Shown here: positions 8,835 through 17,117 of the stretch, in pieces
Position numbering within the stretch: position 1 is the first letter of the stretch
Layout of the letters: each line of letters opens with the position of its first letter
Source: Burkholderiaceae bacterium
GTDB lineage: Bacteria > Pseudomonadota > Gammaproteobacteria > Burkholderiales > Burkholderiaceae_C
Assembly (NCBI GenBank): GCA_023150375.1
Contig: JAKLLA010000010.1
Span: 62,001 to 126,000 of the forward strand
Reading direction: 5' to 3'
Length of the DNA stretch: 64,000 bases
Translations under genes and position numbers: made by a program
The notes under the pieces: generated by a model
What the model was told of the DNA's origin: nothing
Seen by the model: the letters and a program-made list of their open reading frames with translations, nothing else
Database searches by the model: none

Positions 8835-11027
8835 TCAGCGGCTGGCCGCCGGAGCCGGGGCGGGTGCCGGGGCGGAGGCGGAGGGAACAGCCGGCCGCGG
8901 CGGCAGCAGCGGCGACTCGTTGATGCCCAGCACCGACGAGGGGCGCGGCTGGCGGGCCTGCTGCTGGGCGCGGATGGCCTCGTAGCGGTCCAGCGTCAGC
9001 GCATCGGCGTCGGCCTGGGTGCGCATCACCACCGGGCGCAGGAAGACCAGCAGGTTGGTCTTGACGCGCTTGCGGTTCTCGCTGCGGAAGAGGTGGCCGA
9101 GGAGGGGGATGCTGGCCAGCCCGGGCACCCGGTCCTCGCCGTCGCTGTACTCGTCCTTGAGCAGGCCGCCCAGCACCATGATCTGGCCGTCGTCGACCAC
9201 CACGGTGGTCTCGATGGCGCTCTTGTCGGTGGTGGGGCCGTTCGACGAGGAGGTGGTGTTGGCCACCACCGAGGAGTTCTCCTGGTAGATGCCCATGCGC
9301 ACCGTGCCGTTCTCGCCGATCTGCGGGCGCACCCGCAGCGTCAGGCCGACGTCCTTGCGCTCGACGGTCTGGAACGGGTTGGTCGAGCCGCTGCCGCTGC
9401 CGGTGTTGGTGAACGAGCCGGTGACGAAGGGCACGTTCTGGCCGATGACGATCTTGGCCTCCTCGTTGTCCAGCGCCACCAGGTTGGGCGTGGAGAGGAT
9501 GTTCGCGCCGGTGTTGGTCTCGAGGAAACGCGCCAGCGCGCCCAGCGTGTAGATGCCGTTGATGGCCTGCAGCAGCCCGACGTTCAGGCCTGCGGTGGGC
9601 ACGGTCAGCGTGCCGGAGATGCCCTGGGTGGACAGGTTGACGATGTTGTTGCCGCTGCTGCCGCCGACGTTGTAGTTGGTGCCGGCGAACAGGCCGTAGT
9701 TGTCGCCCCGGCGCCCCAGCAGGCCCTGCCACTGGAAGCCGAACTCGGCGGCCTGCTGGGCATCCATCTTGACGATCATCGACTCGACGTAGACCTGCGC
9801 GCGCCGCGCGTCGAGCTGCTCGATCACCGCGCGCAGCTGCCGGTAGGCCGGCTCGGGGGCGCTGATGATCAGCGAGTTGGTCGCCGGGTCGGCCTGGATG
9901 AAGCCGCCGGTGGAGGGGGCGGCGGCGGCGTTGACCGGAGCGGTGGCGGCGCTGGACAGCCCGCCGCTGGTGGCGCCCGTCGCGGCAGGGGCCGCGGCCG
10001 GCGCGCTGGTGGGGCTGCCCGTGCCGGCCGCGGCGCCGCCCGCCCCGCTGCTGCCGCCGGCCGCGGCGCCGTAGGCGGCGCGCAGCACCTGGGCCAGGCG
10101 GGTGGCATCGGCGTTCTTCAGGTAGACCACGTAGATGTTGCCGGCGGCGCTGCCCCCGCTGGCCGGGCGGTCGAGCTTCTCGACCACCGCGCGCACCTGG
10201 GCCAGCCGGGCCGCACTGGGCGCGCGCAGCAGCAGCGCGTTGGTGCGCGCATCGGCCAGCACCGACACCGCTCCGCCGGCCCCGCCGGGGGCGGCGGCCA
10301 CCGCGCTGCTGTCGGCAAAGCGCTGCACGATCGGCGCCAGGTCGGCGGCCACCGCGTGCTGCAGCGGCATCACTTCCACGTCGGTGGCGCTGGGCACGTC
10401 CAGGGCGGCGATGATCTTGCCCAGGCGCTGCAGGTTGTCGGCGTAGTCGGTGATCACCAGGCTGTTGTTGCCCGGGTTGGCGTTGATGGTGTTGTTCGGC
10501 GTGATCAGCGGACGCAGCACCGTGACCAGGTTGTTCACGTTCTCGTGCTGCAGTCGGAAGATCTGCGTGACGATCTGGTCGCCGCGGCGTACCACTTCGC
10601 CCACCGACACCGCGCCGGTCTGCAGCTTGGCCTCGGCCTCGGGCACCACCTTGAGCAGGCCGGCCACGTCCACCACCGCGAAGCCCAGGCCGCGCAGCCC
10701 GGCCAGGTAGTTCAGGAAGGCCTCGCGGGTGGTCAGCGGCTGCTCGCTGTACAGCGTCATCGTGCCCTTGACGCGCGGATCGACGACGATCTGCCGGCCG
10801 ACGATGGCCGACATTGCCCGCGAGACGGCTTCCACCTCGGCGTTGACGAAGTTCAGGGTCACGCTGTCCTGCCGGGCCCGGGTGGGCTTGGCGCGCTCGC
10901 CCGGCTGGGCCAGCGTGGGCAGCGGGGCTGCCATGGCCAGCGAGGCGGCGAGCAGGGCGGCGACGGCCCGGGGGGCCGGGCCGGGGCCCGTGGGGCGCGC
11001 GGGGCGTTGGCGCTGCGTCATGGTCAT
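8835..11027 (-). CDS. gspD: Type II secretion outer-membrane secretin GspD
   Basis: This 730-residue secretin forms the outer-membrane pore. Order: a signal peptide ending near residue 41 (ALA-QPG), N0 (about 53-130), N1 (150-212), N2 (217-288), N3 (298-410) and the secretin domain (about 410-680), with [20 protein letters not shown] and [14 protein letters not shown] motifs. N3 is split by a roughly 55-residue Gly/Ala/Ser/Thr linker (about 320-375). The chosen ATG at 11027 overlaps the gspN stop by 4 bases; an in-frame ATG at 11021 is equally possible. The frame runs far upstream, but only within gspN. No separate pilotin gene was seen nearby. Confidence 0.95.
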   Translation of the reverse strand: MTMTQRQRPARPTGPGPAPRAVAALLAASLAMAAPLPTLAQPGERAKPTRARQDSVTLNFVNAEVEAVSRAMSAIVGRQIVVDPRVKGTMTLYSEQPLTTREAFLNYLAGLRGLGFAVVDVAGLLKVVPEAEAKLQTGAVSVGEVVRRGDQIVTQIFRLQHENVNNLVTVLRPLITPNNTINANPGNNSLVITDYADNLQRLGKIIAALDVPSATDVEVMPLQHAVAADLAPIVQRFADSSAVAAAPGGAGGAVSVLADARTNALLLRAPSAARLAQVRAVVEKLDRPASGGSAAGNIYVVYLKNADATRLAQVLRAAYGAAAGGSSGAGGAAAGTGSPTSAPAAAPAATGATSGGLSSAATAPVNAAAAPSTGGFIQADPATNSLIISAPEPAYRQLRAVIEQLDARRAQVYVESMIVKMDAQQAAEFGFQWQGLLGRRGDNYGLFAGTNYNVGGSSGNNIVNLSTQGISGTLTVPTAGLNVGLLQAINGIYTLGALARFLETNTGANILSTPNLVALDNEEAKIVIGQNVPFVTGSFTNTGSGSGSTNPFQTVERKDVGLTLRVRPQIGENGTVRMGIYQENSSVVANTTSSSNGPTTDKSAIETTVVVDDGQIMVLGGLLKDEYSDGEDRVPGLASIPLLGHLFRSENRKRVKTNLLVFLRPVVMRTQADADALTLDRYEAIRAQQQARQPRPSSVLGINESPLLPPRPAVPSASAPAPAPAPAASR

Positions 11028-11917
11028 CCGATCGAGAGCAGGGACCGCGCGCCGTCGCGCCGTCCGATGATGTTGAGCAGGTTGTTCAGGGCGGCCTGGT
11101 CGGCCTCGGCTGCACGCGCCTCGCCGCGCAGGCGCAGCCCGCCGGCGCCCCACTGGCCGCTGCCGCTGAGCTGCAGGGCCCCGTCCAGCGTGGTCAGGTC
11201 GACCGTGGCGGTGCCGGGGCGGGCCGGATCGCCCACGATCGACAGCCGGTAGCTGCCCAGGCGGGGCAGCGTGGACAGGCGCGACGAGAGGTCGCGCAGC
11301 TCCAGGTCGAGCCGGCCCTGCAGGGCAAAGCGGCCGGCCACCCAGTCGAAGGTCAGGCCCTGCGCCGCCATGCGCAGCGCGCCGCCGGGCTGCAGCGTGT
11401 TCCAGGGCGTGCCCAGCCCGACCAGCCAGGCGGCCGGCCAGTGACCCACCCAGTCCGGCGAGGCGCCTCGGCCGGGTTCCAGGCGGGCCTGCAGGCGGCC
11501 CCAGCCGGGCTGCAGGTTCAGCACCCACTCGCCGTTCAGGCTGCCCTCGTGCTGCAGGCCCAGGCGCAGCGCCGCACCGGCAGGGGCCAGGCTCCAGCGC
11601 AGCCGGCCGGGCAGGGCGCGCGCCTCGCGGCTGCCGGTGCCGGCGGTGAGCACCAGCACGGCGTCGCCGCGCCAGAGGCTGCCGCGGGCATCGGCGAGCA
11701 GCAGGTGGCCGCCGCTGGCCGCCTCGACCCCGGCGGCCAGCCAGCGCGCCGGGGCGGCCAGCACGGTGGCGAGCAGGGCGCCGCAGACCGCACCGGCGAT
11801 GGCCCAGCGGCGCGCCCGCGCGCCGGCCGCCCCCCAGCCCTGCTCACCAGGTTCCCGGCGCGGGCGGGACCCCGGGGCGGTGGGGCGAGGACGGCGCAGG
11901 GCGGGCAGGCGCAGCAT
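11024..11917 (-). CDS. gspN: Type II secretion protein GspN
   Basis: This 297-residue protein has one N-terminal transmembrane helix (about residues 40-60, WAIAGAVCGALLATVLAA) followed by a periplasmic domain. It matches GspN by position between gspM and gspD, by size (about 250-300) and by the recurrent LxxGxLxWxLxPxxL-type repeats. GspN is an accessory component in many but not all type II systems, and its role is not well defined. The ATG at 11917 leaves a 13-base gap after gspM; the N-terminal 35 residues are Arg/Pro-rich and cytoplasmic. Confidence 0.85.
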   Translation of the reverse strand: MLRLPALRRPRPTAPGSRPRREPGEQGWGAAGARARRWAIAGAVCGALLATVLAAPARWLAAGVEAASGGHLLLADARGSLWRGDAVLVLTAGTGSREARALPGRLRWSLAPAGAALRLGLQHEGSLNGEWVLNLQPGWGRLQARLEPGRGASPDWVGHWPAAWLVGLGTPWNTLQPGGALRMAAQGLTFDWVAGRFALQGRLDLELRDLSSRLSTLPRLGSYRLSIVGDPARPGTATVDLTTLDGALQLSGSGQWGAGGLRLRGEARAAEADQAALNNLLNIIGRRDGARSLLSIG

Positions 11918-11930
11918 GGACGCGGCCGGT

Positions 11931-12452
11931 TCAGAGCGCACGCGGCAGTGCGAGCACCACGCTGCCGCTGTAGCCGCTGCCACTGCGGGTGAGCTGGGCC
12001 TCCACCACGCGCGCCCGCGCAGCGCCCCGCACTTCGCCGAGCCAGTCCAGCAGGGCGAGCGGTTCGAGCGCGGTGAGCGTCACGGTGGCCTGGTCGCCGA
12101 CCCGGTTCAGCCGGGCCTTCTCGCCCAGGCGGGCGGTGGCCGCCTCGAGGGCTGCGCCGGACTGCTCCGGCGTCACGGGGGGCTGGGCGCGCAGTTCCCG
12201 GGCCTCGGTGGCCAGGCTGCGCATGCGGGCAAGCTGTGCCTCGAGCGCGGCGCGCTGTGCCGGTGCCTCGCGCAGCACCTGCCAGGCCGGGCGGATGCCC
12301 AGGCTCCACAGCAGCAGCAGCGCCAGGGCACCGCCGGCCAGCGCCAGCCCGATGCGCTCACGCGCGGCCAGTGCGCCCCAGCGCAGCGCGGCGGCTTCGC
12401 GCAGCGGGGCCAGGGTGGCCAGCGGCGAGGGCCGGGATCGGCTGCGGCTCAT
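11931..12452 (-). CDS. gspM: Type II secretion protein GspM
   Basis: This 173-residue bitopic membrane protein has a cytoplasmic N-terminus, a transmembrane helix (about residues 34-52, GLALAGGALALLLLWSLGI), a coiled segment (about 60-95) and a ferredoxin-like periplasmic domain. GspM pairs with GspL in the inner-membrane platform. The small WxALxxRER motif just before the helix (WGALAARERIGLA) is characteristic. The ATG overlaps the gspL stop by 4 bases (12449-12452). The frame is open upstream inside gspL but is not coding there. Confidence 0.9.
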   Translation of the reverse strand: MSRSRSRPSPLATLAPLREAAALRWGALAARERIGLALAGGALALLLLWSLGIRPAWQVLREAPAQRAALEAQLARMRSLATEARELRAQPPVTPEQSGAALEAATARLGEKARLNRVGDQATVTLTALEPLALLDWLGEVRGAARARVVEAQLTRSGSGYSGSVVLALPRAL

Positions 12453-13726
12453 GGCCGGCCTCCGCGGCCCGGCTGCAGGCTGATGCGTCCGTCGGTGGCC
12501 TCGACCCGCCAGCCGGAGGCTTCCAGTCGCTGGCGCAGCGGTTCGGCCTGCGCGGCCTGCAGGCCCGGCGCGGCCAGGGTCAGCTGCCGGCCCTCGTAGC
12601 GCAGGGTCTGCACCGGCAGGTTGTCGGGCCAGGCACTGGCAGCGGCCTGCATCAGCACCTCCAGGTCGGCATCGCCGGCGCGGCCGGCGGCGGCGCGCAG
12701 CGCCTCGTTCTCGCGCTGCATCTGCAGCGGTGCGTCCAGCACCGCGCGGACCTGCGGGTGCGTGCTGCGCAGCAGCTGCAGCATCTCCTGGCGCTGCGCG
12801 GCGAGGTCCTGGCGCTGCACCCAGGCCCAGGCATTCAGGCCGAGCACTTGCACCAGTGCCAGTGCGGCCAGGCCCCAGCGGGCCGGGCGCCAGGCCGGGG
12901 TGAGCCACTGGCGCCAGCCGTCGCGCAGCCAGGCCAGGCCGCGGTGCCGAGGGGCCAGGTCGAACTGGCGCAGGTTCCAGCCGCCCTGGGCGGCGGCCAG
13001 CAGACGTTCGGCCAGCGACTGCACCGGCACCGCGCGGCCGAGCCAGCGCTCGGCCGTGCCGGCCAGTGCGGCGCTGGCGCTGCACTGCAGGCCCTGCGGC
13101 AGGGGCACCGGCAACAGCGCGCGGGCGGCGCTGCCCTGCAGCGGCCAGGTGGCACAGCCGCCGGCATGGCTGAAGGTGACCTGCCCGGCCTCGTCGTCGA
13201 ACAGCGAGGAGCTGTCGCCGTCGGGCAGCGGCCCGCTCACCGGCGCGTGCACATGCAGGCGCGGCCGGGCCTCGTCCGGCCAGGCGATCGGCACCACCCG
13301 CTCGAGGGGCAGCCCGAGCGCTTCCATGGCGGCGATCTCGCCGGCCAGCCAGGCGCGATCGCAGGCGGCCACCCAGGCGGCCTCGCCGGGGCGGGCTGCG
13401 GGGTCCAGGGCCAGGTGCAGGCCCTCGCCGTCGTCGAGCAGCTGCTCCTCGAGCAGGCCGGCGAGCGCGGCGCGCAGCCGGGCGGCCGGCGCGCGCGGGC
13501 AGGTGATGCGGTGAAAGGCCAGATCCGTCTCGCCCACCACGGCCAGCACGCTGGCCGCCCGGGGCAGCAGGGCGGCGGCGCAGCGCCCCTCGGAGGACAG
13601 CGTGCGCCCGTCCGGGCTGAGCACCCAGGTGTATTCCGCCGTCCCGGGCGCGTGCGGCGCAGCCGGGGTGGCGTCCTGCGCCGTCAGGCGGGCGCGGGCG
13701 GGCAACTGGAGGATCAGCAGACTCAT
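12449..13726 (-). CDS. gspL: Type II secretion protein GspL
   Basis: This 425-residue protein bridges the GspE ATPase to the membrane platform. The N-terminal ~270 residues form the cytoplasmic actin-like domain. A transmembrane helix follows (about 283-300, WGLAALALVQVLGLNAWAW), then a coiled segment and the periplasmic ferredoxin-like domain. The closing region GWRVEATDGRISLQPG is typical. It begins at an ATG 73 bases after gspK; this is the longest spacer in the gspG-to-gspD stretch and contains a TGTAAGT/ACTTACA dyad (13753-13759 and 13791-13797). It may mark a secondary promoter, which is inference. Confidence 0.92.
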   Translation of the reverse strand: MSLLILQLPARARLTAQDATPAAPHAPGTAEYTWVLSPDGRTLSSEGRCAAALLPRAASVLAVVGETDLAFHRITCPRAPAARLRAALAGLLEEQLLDDGEGLHLALDPAARPGEAAWVAACDRAWLAGEIAAMEALGLPLERVVPIAWPDEARPRLHVHAPVSGPLPDGDSSSLFDDEAGQVTFSHAGGCATWPLQGSAARALLPVPLPQGLQCSASAALAGTAERWLGRAVPVQSLAERLLAAAQGGWNLRQFDLAPRHRGLAWLRDGWRQWLTPAWRPARWGLAALALVQVLGLNAWAWVQRQDLAAQRQEMLQLLRSTHPQVRAVLDAPLQMQRENEALRAAAGRAGDADLEVLMQAAASAWPDNLPVQTLRYEGRQLTLAAPGLQAAQAEPLRQRLEASGWRVEATDGRISLQPGRGGRP

Positions 13727-13799
13727 GAAAGGTGGGGCCGGGCCGCGGAGATTGTAAGTGTGCCCCCCTCGAACGCGAGACGAATCAAAGACTTACACA

Positions 13800-14936
13800 T
13801 CATTGTTGCAGTGGCGTGGCATTTGTCCGTGGCCCTGCACCGGCGGGGGATCCGTCGGGCTGCACCGGCACGCGGCGGCTGCGCAGGATGCGCACGTCCC
13901 GGTCGCGGCGCTCGAGCAGCGACTGCTGCGCCACCGCGAGCTGTTCCAGCCGCATCATGCCGAAAACCTCGAAGTAGGAGGAGCGCAGATCCACGCGCTG
14001 CGGCTCGAGCGTCGGCAGGGCCTCGCCGAGCAGGCGGCGCGCCTCCTCGAGGTTGCGCAGCGGGCTGCGCTGGCGGGCCAGCACCAGGCGCTGTGCCGCG
14101 GCCAGATCGACGCCGGGCAGCACGGCGGCGATGGCCTCGCGTCCGGCGGTGTTCAGATTCAGCGGGGTGGGTTGCGGCAGCAGCACCACGTGGGGGGCCA
14201 GGCGCTGCAGCGTGGCCTCGTCCAGGCCGAGCCAGACCAGCTGTTCCACCCGGCTGGGCGGAATCGGCGTGTCGCGGGGGCCGGCAGTGTCGGCCTGGCC
14301 TTCGGCGGCCTCGCCGCTGCGGTCGCTGGCGCTGCGGCGCAGGCCCTCGGCCAGCGCATCGGCCACCTGCGCCGGCAGGCCGAGCAGGTCGCAGAGCCGG
14401 CGCAGGCTGGCCAGCTCGGCGGGTACCACCTTGCCCTGCTGCAGCAGGTTGCGCAGGTTGTAGCGTGCCTGGGCGTCCTCGATGCGCCCGGACAGGAAGG
14501 CGTCCAGCCCCTCCTCGACGCTGGCGTTGCGGTCGCGGTCGGCGGCCAGGAAGGTGGACAGGCGCGCCTCGGCCAGCGGCACCGCCCAGGGCTCGCCCAG
14601 GTGGTCCTCCCGGCCGGAGCGGGCGTCCTCGCGCAGGATCAGGCGTGCCCAGTCCAGCGCACCCTGCAGGATCCACTGGGCCTGCAACTGGGCGCGCTCG
14701 GCGGCCTCGACCTGCACGGCGCGCCACTGCTGCCACAGCATGCCGCTGGCCAGCGTGGCGATCAGCGCCACGGTGACGATGGCGGTGAGCAAGGCGGCGC
14801 CGCGCTGCGACCGGGCCGTCCGCGGCCTGCCTGAGGGCGGGGCGGGCAGGCGGGTCGACCGGCAGGCGCCGCCTGCGGGGGGCCGTCCGACGGCGGGACG
14901 GCCTGCAGACCCGGCGGCGCTCATGGTGGCGCTCAT
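13800..14936 (-). CDS. gspK: Type II secretion minor pseudopilin GspK
   Basis: This 378-residue large minor pseudopilin forms the pseudopilus tip with GspI and GspJ. It has an unusually long, basic N-terminal leader (about 46 residues) before the processing site QRG-AALLTAIVTVALIA. As usual for GspK, the Glu at mature position 5 is absent. The globular insert and the late motif QPTPLNLNTAGREAIAAVLPG (helix-hairpin-helix-like) are present. The start is ATG 14936, which overlaps the gspJ stop by 4 bases; ATG 14924 is in frame and would shorten the leader by four residues. The prepilin peptidase gene is not in the window. Confidence 0.92.
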   Translation of the reverse strand: MSATMSAAGSAGRPAVGRPPAGGACRSTRLPAPPSGRPRTARSQRGAALLTAIVTVALIATLASGMLWQQWRAVQVEAAERAQLQAQWILQGALDWARLILREDARSGREDHLGEPWAVPLAEARLSTFLAADRDRNASVEEGLDAFLSGRIEDAQARYNLRNLLQQGKVVPAELASLRRLCDLLGLPAQVADALAEGLRRSASDRSGEAAEGQADTAGPRDTPIPPSRVEQLVWLGLDEATLQRLAPHVVLLPQPTPLNLNTAGREAIAAVLPGVDLAAAQRLVLARQRSPLRNLEEARRLLGEALPTLEPQRVDLRSSYFEVFGMMRLEQLAVAQQSLLERRDRDVRILRSRRVPVQPDGSPAGAGPRTNATPLQQ

Positions 14937-15673
14937 GGCGGCAGCAGGCGCAGGTCGCGCGTGATCGTGGCAGGGCTGCCCTCCGGGCCGGGCTCGGCCA
15001 GGTCGAGCACCAGGCGCACGCCGTCGGGCAGGGCTTCGCGCGGGGCCGCCGGCGGTGCGGGGGCCTCGCCGGTCGGGGGGGGCTCGCCCGCGTCGGCGCC
15101 GGCCAGGTCGCCGCTGGACTGGGCGTTGCGCCAGGCGCTGCTGCTCTGGTCGTAGAAATAGAGCTGCCAGGCGGACAGCCCGTCGAGGGCGGACAGGCTG
15201 CCGGCCTCGTCGCCGAGCAGCTGGTGCGAGCGCATGAAGGCCTCCTGCAGCGGCTCGAGGCCGCGCAGCGCCGGGCTGGCCCAGCGGGTCAGCGTGCCGC
15301 CGCGCAGGGTCCAGACCACCAGCTGCACGCCGTCGCCCTGCAGCCGGGTCAGGCGCAGGCTGGCGCCGTCGAAGTCCAGCGCGGGCATGGCCTGGGTGTC
15401 GGCCACCTGGCGCAGGTCGGCCTCCCACTGCGCGAGCACCGACTGCAGGCGCAGCAGGCGGTCCAGCCGCTGCTGCGTGGCGTCGCGGCTGCGCATCAGC
15501 AGGTCCACCCCCTGCCAGGCCATGCCGGCCATCAGTGCGAGCACGAACAGCGCGACCAGCAGCTCGACCAGCGTGAAGCCGCGCACCGCGCGGCGCCGCG
15601 GGCCCGGCGGTGCCGGGCCGCGGGCGGGGCCTCCCGGGGGGGAGGCGCCGAGGGCGCTTCGGGGGGGCGTCAC
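14933..15673 (-). CDS. gspJ: Type II secretion minor pseudopilin GspJ
   Basis: This prepilin has the cleavage motif RG-FTLVELLVALFVLALM followed by the GspJ globular domain with a WQLYFYDQ motif. A GTG start at 15673, one base after the gspI stop, gives 246 residues with a 31-residue Pro/Gly/Arg leader. That leader is encoded by a GC-rich double-hairpin element (15600-15673). A second in-frame GTG at 15586 would give the minimal leader MRG. No clear ribosome-binding site decides between them. It contains a low-complexity Pro/Ala insert (about residues 210-225 of the long form). It partners GspI and GspK at the pseudopilus tip. Confidence 0.9.
   Translation of the reverse strand: MTPPRSALGASPPGGPARGPAPPGPRRRAVRGFTLVELLVALFVLALMAGMAWQGVDLLMRSRDATQQRLDRLLRLQSVLAQWEADLRQVADTQAMPALDFDGASLRLTRLQGDGVQLVVWTLRGGTLTRWASPALRGLEPLQEAFMRSHQLLGDEAGSLSALDGLSAWQLYFYDQSSSAWRNAQSSGDLAGADAGEPPPTGEAPAPPAAPREALPDGVRLVLDLAEPGPEGSPATITRDLRLLPP
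15600..15673. repeat. Double-hairpin element overlapping the gspJ 5' end
   Basis: C-run/G-run and GGCGCC-centred dyads resembling the elements at 1-99 and 5984-6063 lie between gspI and the prepilin motif of gspJ. If the upstream GTG is used, this intergenic repeat is translated as the Pro/Gly-rich leader of GspJ. Confidence 0.4.
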
Positions 15674-15674
15674 G

Positions 15675-16070
15675 TCAATTCCGGGGCAGCACGGTCGACA
15701 GCTGCAGCAGCGGCAGGCCGGCCTCGTCGGCCACGCGCACATCGACGCGGCGGAAGTTGGGGTTCGGCGTCGGCCGCACCGCCAGCGTGAGCGGGAAGCG
15801 CCGCCCGACCTGCTCGCAGTCCAGGGTCGAGTCGCCCACCGGCGGGAACTGGCGCTGCAGGCGCAGGCCGGTGAGCAGGTTGTCGGCGCACCACTGCGCG
15901 GCCAGGGTATCGCCCAGGCGCTGGGTGTTGGCCGCCAGTGCCGCCGAGGCCTTGATGCCGGCAGCCAGGCCGACGGCCACGATGGCCAGCGCCACCAGCA
16001 CCTCGATGAGCGTGAGGCCGGCCTGGCCGGTGCGGGGCGGGGTGTCAGCGCGACGGCACATCGTCGGCAT
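15675..16070 (-). CDS. gspI: Type II secretion minor pseudopilin GspI
   Basis: This 131-residue minor pseudopilin has the processing site AG-LTLIEVLVALAIVAVGL (mature Glu5 present) and the GspI core with WCADNLL and a conserved FPPVG region. It initiates the pseudopilus with GspJ and GspK. An ATG at 16070 overlaps gspH by 26 bases; another ATG at 16061 overlaps it by 17. Both give a plausible short leader. The stop is directly followed by the gspJ GTG. Confidence 0.9.
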   Translation of the reverse strand: MPTMCRRADTPPRTGQAGLTLIEVLVALAIVAVGLAAGIKASAALAANTQRLGDTLAAQWCADNLLTGLRLQRQFPPVGDSTLDCEQVGRRFPLTLAVRPTPNPNFRRVDVRVADEAGLPLLQLSTVLPRN

Positions 16071-16602
16071 CGAGTTGCACGGCGAAGGGCGCGAGCCCGT
16101 CGGTGGCCAGCACGCGCTGCTGCGTGCCCAGGCGCAGGCGGATGCGGCGCGCCTCGATCATCGGTTCGGGCCCGAGCGGAATCGCCCGCTGGCCGGGCGG
16201 CAGCTCGACGGCGATCGCCTGCGCAGGATCGCCGCCGCCGTCGTCGAGCCAGCGCGTGGGCAGGTCGTGGCCGGGCGGCAGCCCGGCGAAGTGGAAGTCG
16301 CCCGTGCGGCCGTCGGCCCCGGCCGGGCCGGGTTGCGGCACCCAGGCCACCGCCACCCCCAGCGAGCGGGCCTGGGCCCGCCCGGCCTCGAGCAGCTGGA
16401 CCAGCCGCTGCGCCTCGCGGTCGAGGCGGCTGGCCGCCGGGTCCGGCACCGCCAGCGCCACCACGGCGCTGGCCAGCGCGATGATCGCGACGACGATCAG
16501 CAGCTCCAGCAGGGTGAAGCCACCTGCCGGCCGTCTCGATGACAACCGCGACCGCCGCCGCAGGGCCACCGGGGGCTCACTGCCAGGAGCCGAGGTCGGC
16601 AT
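16045..16602 (-). CDS. gspH: Type II secretion minor pseudopilin GspH
   Basis: This pseudopilin of 185 residues has the motif GG-FTLLELLIVVAIIALAS (Glu5 present) and the GspH/FimT beta-rich domain. The ATG at 16602 overlaps the end of gspG by 26 bases. A GTG at 16569, eight bases after the gspG stop, is an alternative that would shorten the leader. The leader is basic, as expected for a type IV prepilin-like substrate of the shared prepilin peptidase. Confidence 0.88.
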   Translation of the reverse strand: MPTSAPGSEPPVALRRRSRLSSRRPAGGFTLLELLIVVAIIALASAVVALAVPDPAASRLDREAQRLVQLLEAGRAQARSLGVAVAWVPQPGPAGADGRTGDFHFAGLPPGHDLPTRWLDDGGGDPAQAIAVELPPGQRAIPLGPEPMIEARRIRLRLGTQQRVLATDGLAPFAVQLDADDVPSR

Positions 16603-17041
16603 CCTTGCCTTCGCCGCCGGGCTGGCCGTCGGCGCCCAGGCTGAAGACGTCCACCTCGCCCTTCACGCCCGGGTTGGCGTACTGGTAGGGGCGGCCCCAG
16701 GGGTCGTTGGGCAGCTTCTCGAGGTAGGGCTTCCAGTTCGGCGGAATGGCACCGGCGGTGGGTTTGGCCACCAGGGCCTGCAGGCCCTGCTCGCCGCTCG
16801 GGTAGCGCTGGTTGTCCAGCTTGTACAGCTTGAGCGCCTGCATCAGGTTGTTCACGTCGGTGCGCGCCGCAGTGACGCGCGCGTCGTCGGCGCGGTCGAG
16901 CACATTGGGCACCACCAGCGCGGCCAGCACGCCGATGATGACCAGCACCACCATCAGCTCGATCAGCGTGAAGCCGCGCAGGCGCACAGGTCCGACGGCG
17001 GTGCGTGGCAGGGCGGAAGAGGGGGGGAGCAGAGTCTTCAT
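16577..17041 (-). CDS. gspG: Type II secretion major pseudopilin GspG
   Basis: This 154-residue major pseudopilin has the cleavage motif RG-FTLIELMVVLVIIGVLA and the conserved GspG calcium/loop region with YPSGEQGLQALV, NDPWGRPYQYANPG and a C-terminal Asp/Gly-rich loop. It polymerises into the piston-like pseudopilus. It is the first gene of the gspGHIJKLMNDEF run; the ATG is at 17041. The promoter must lie in the 76-base space before divergent gspC, where ATGATAAT (17101-17108) can be read as a -10 box on either strand. Confidence 0.95.
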   Translation of the reverse strand: MKTLLPPSSALPRTAVGPVRLRGFTLIELMVVLVIIGVLAALVVPNVLDRADDARVTAARTDVNNLMQALKLYKLDNQRYPSGEQGLQALVAKPTAGAIPPNWKPYLEKLPNDPWGRPYQYANPGVKGEVDVFSLGADGQPGGEGKDADLGSWQ

Positions 17042-17100
17042 CGACACGGTGGGTGCGGTTGGCGGGGCCTGAAGGGGCCGGCCCGGCCCCGTGGCGGTCG

Positions 17101-17108
17101 ATGATAAT
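17101..17108. promoter_or_regulatory. Overlapping divergent -10 candidates for gspC and gspG
   Basis: GATAAT (17103-17108) on the plus strand and TATCAT (17106-17101) on the minus strand share the same eight bases in the only A/T-rich spot of the short gspC-gspG spacer. No good -35 boxes were seen. If used for gspC, the transcript would start only a few bases before its ATG. Confidence 0.3.
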
Positions 17109-17117
17109 GCGCCGATC

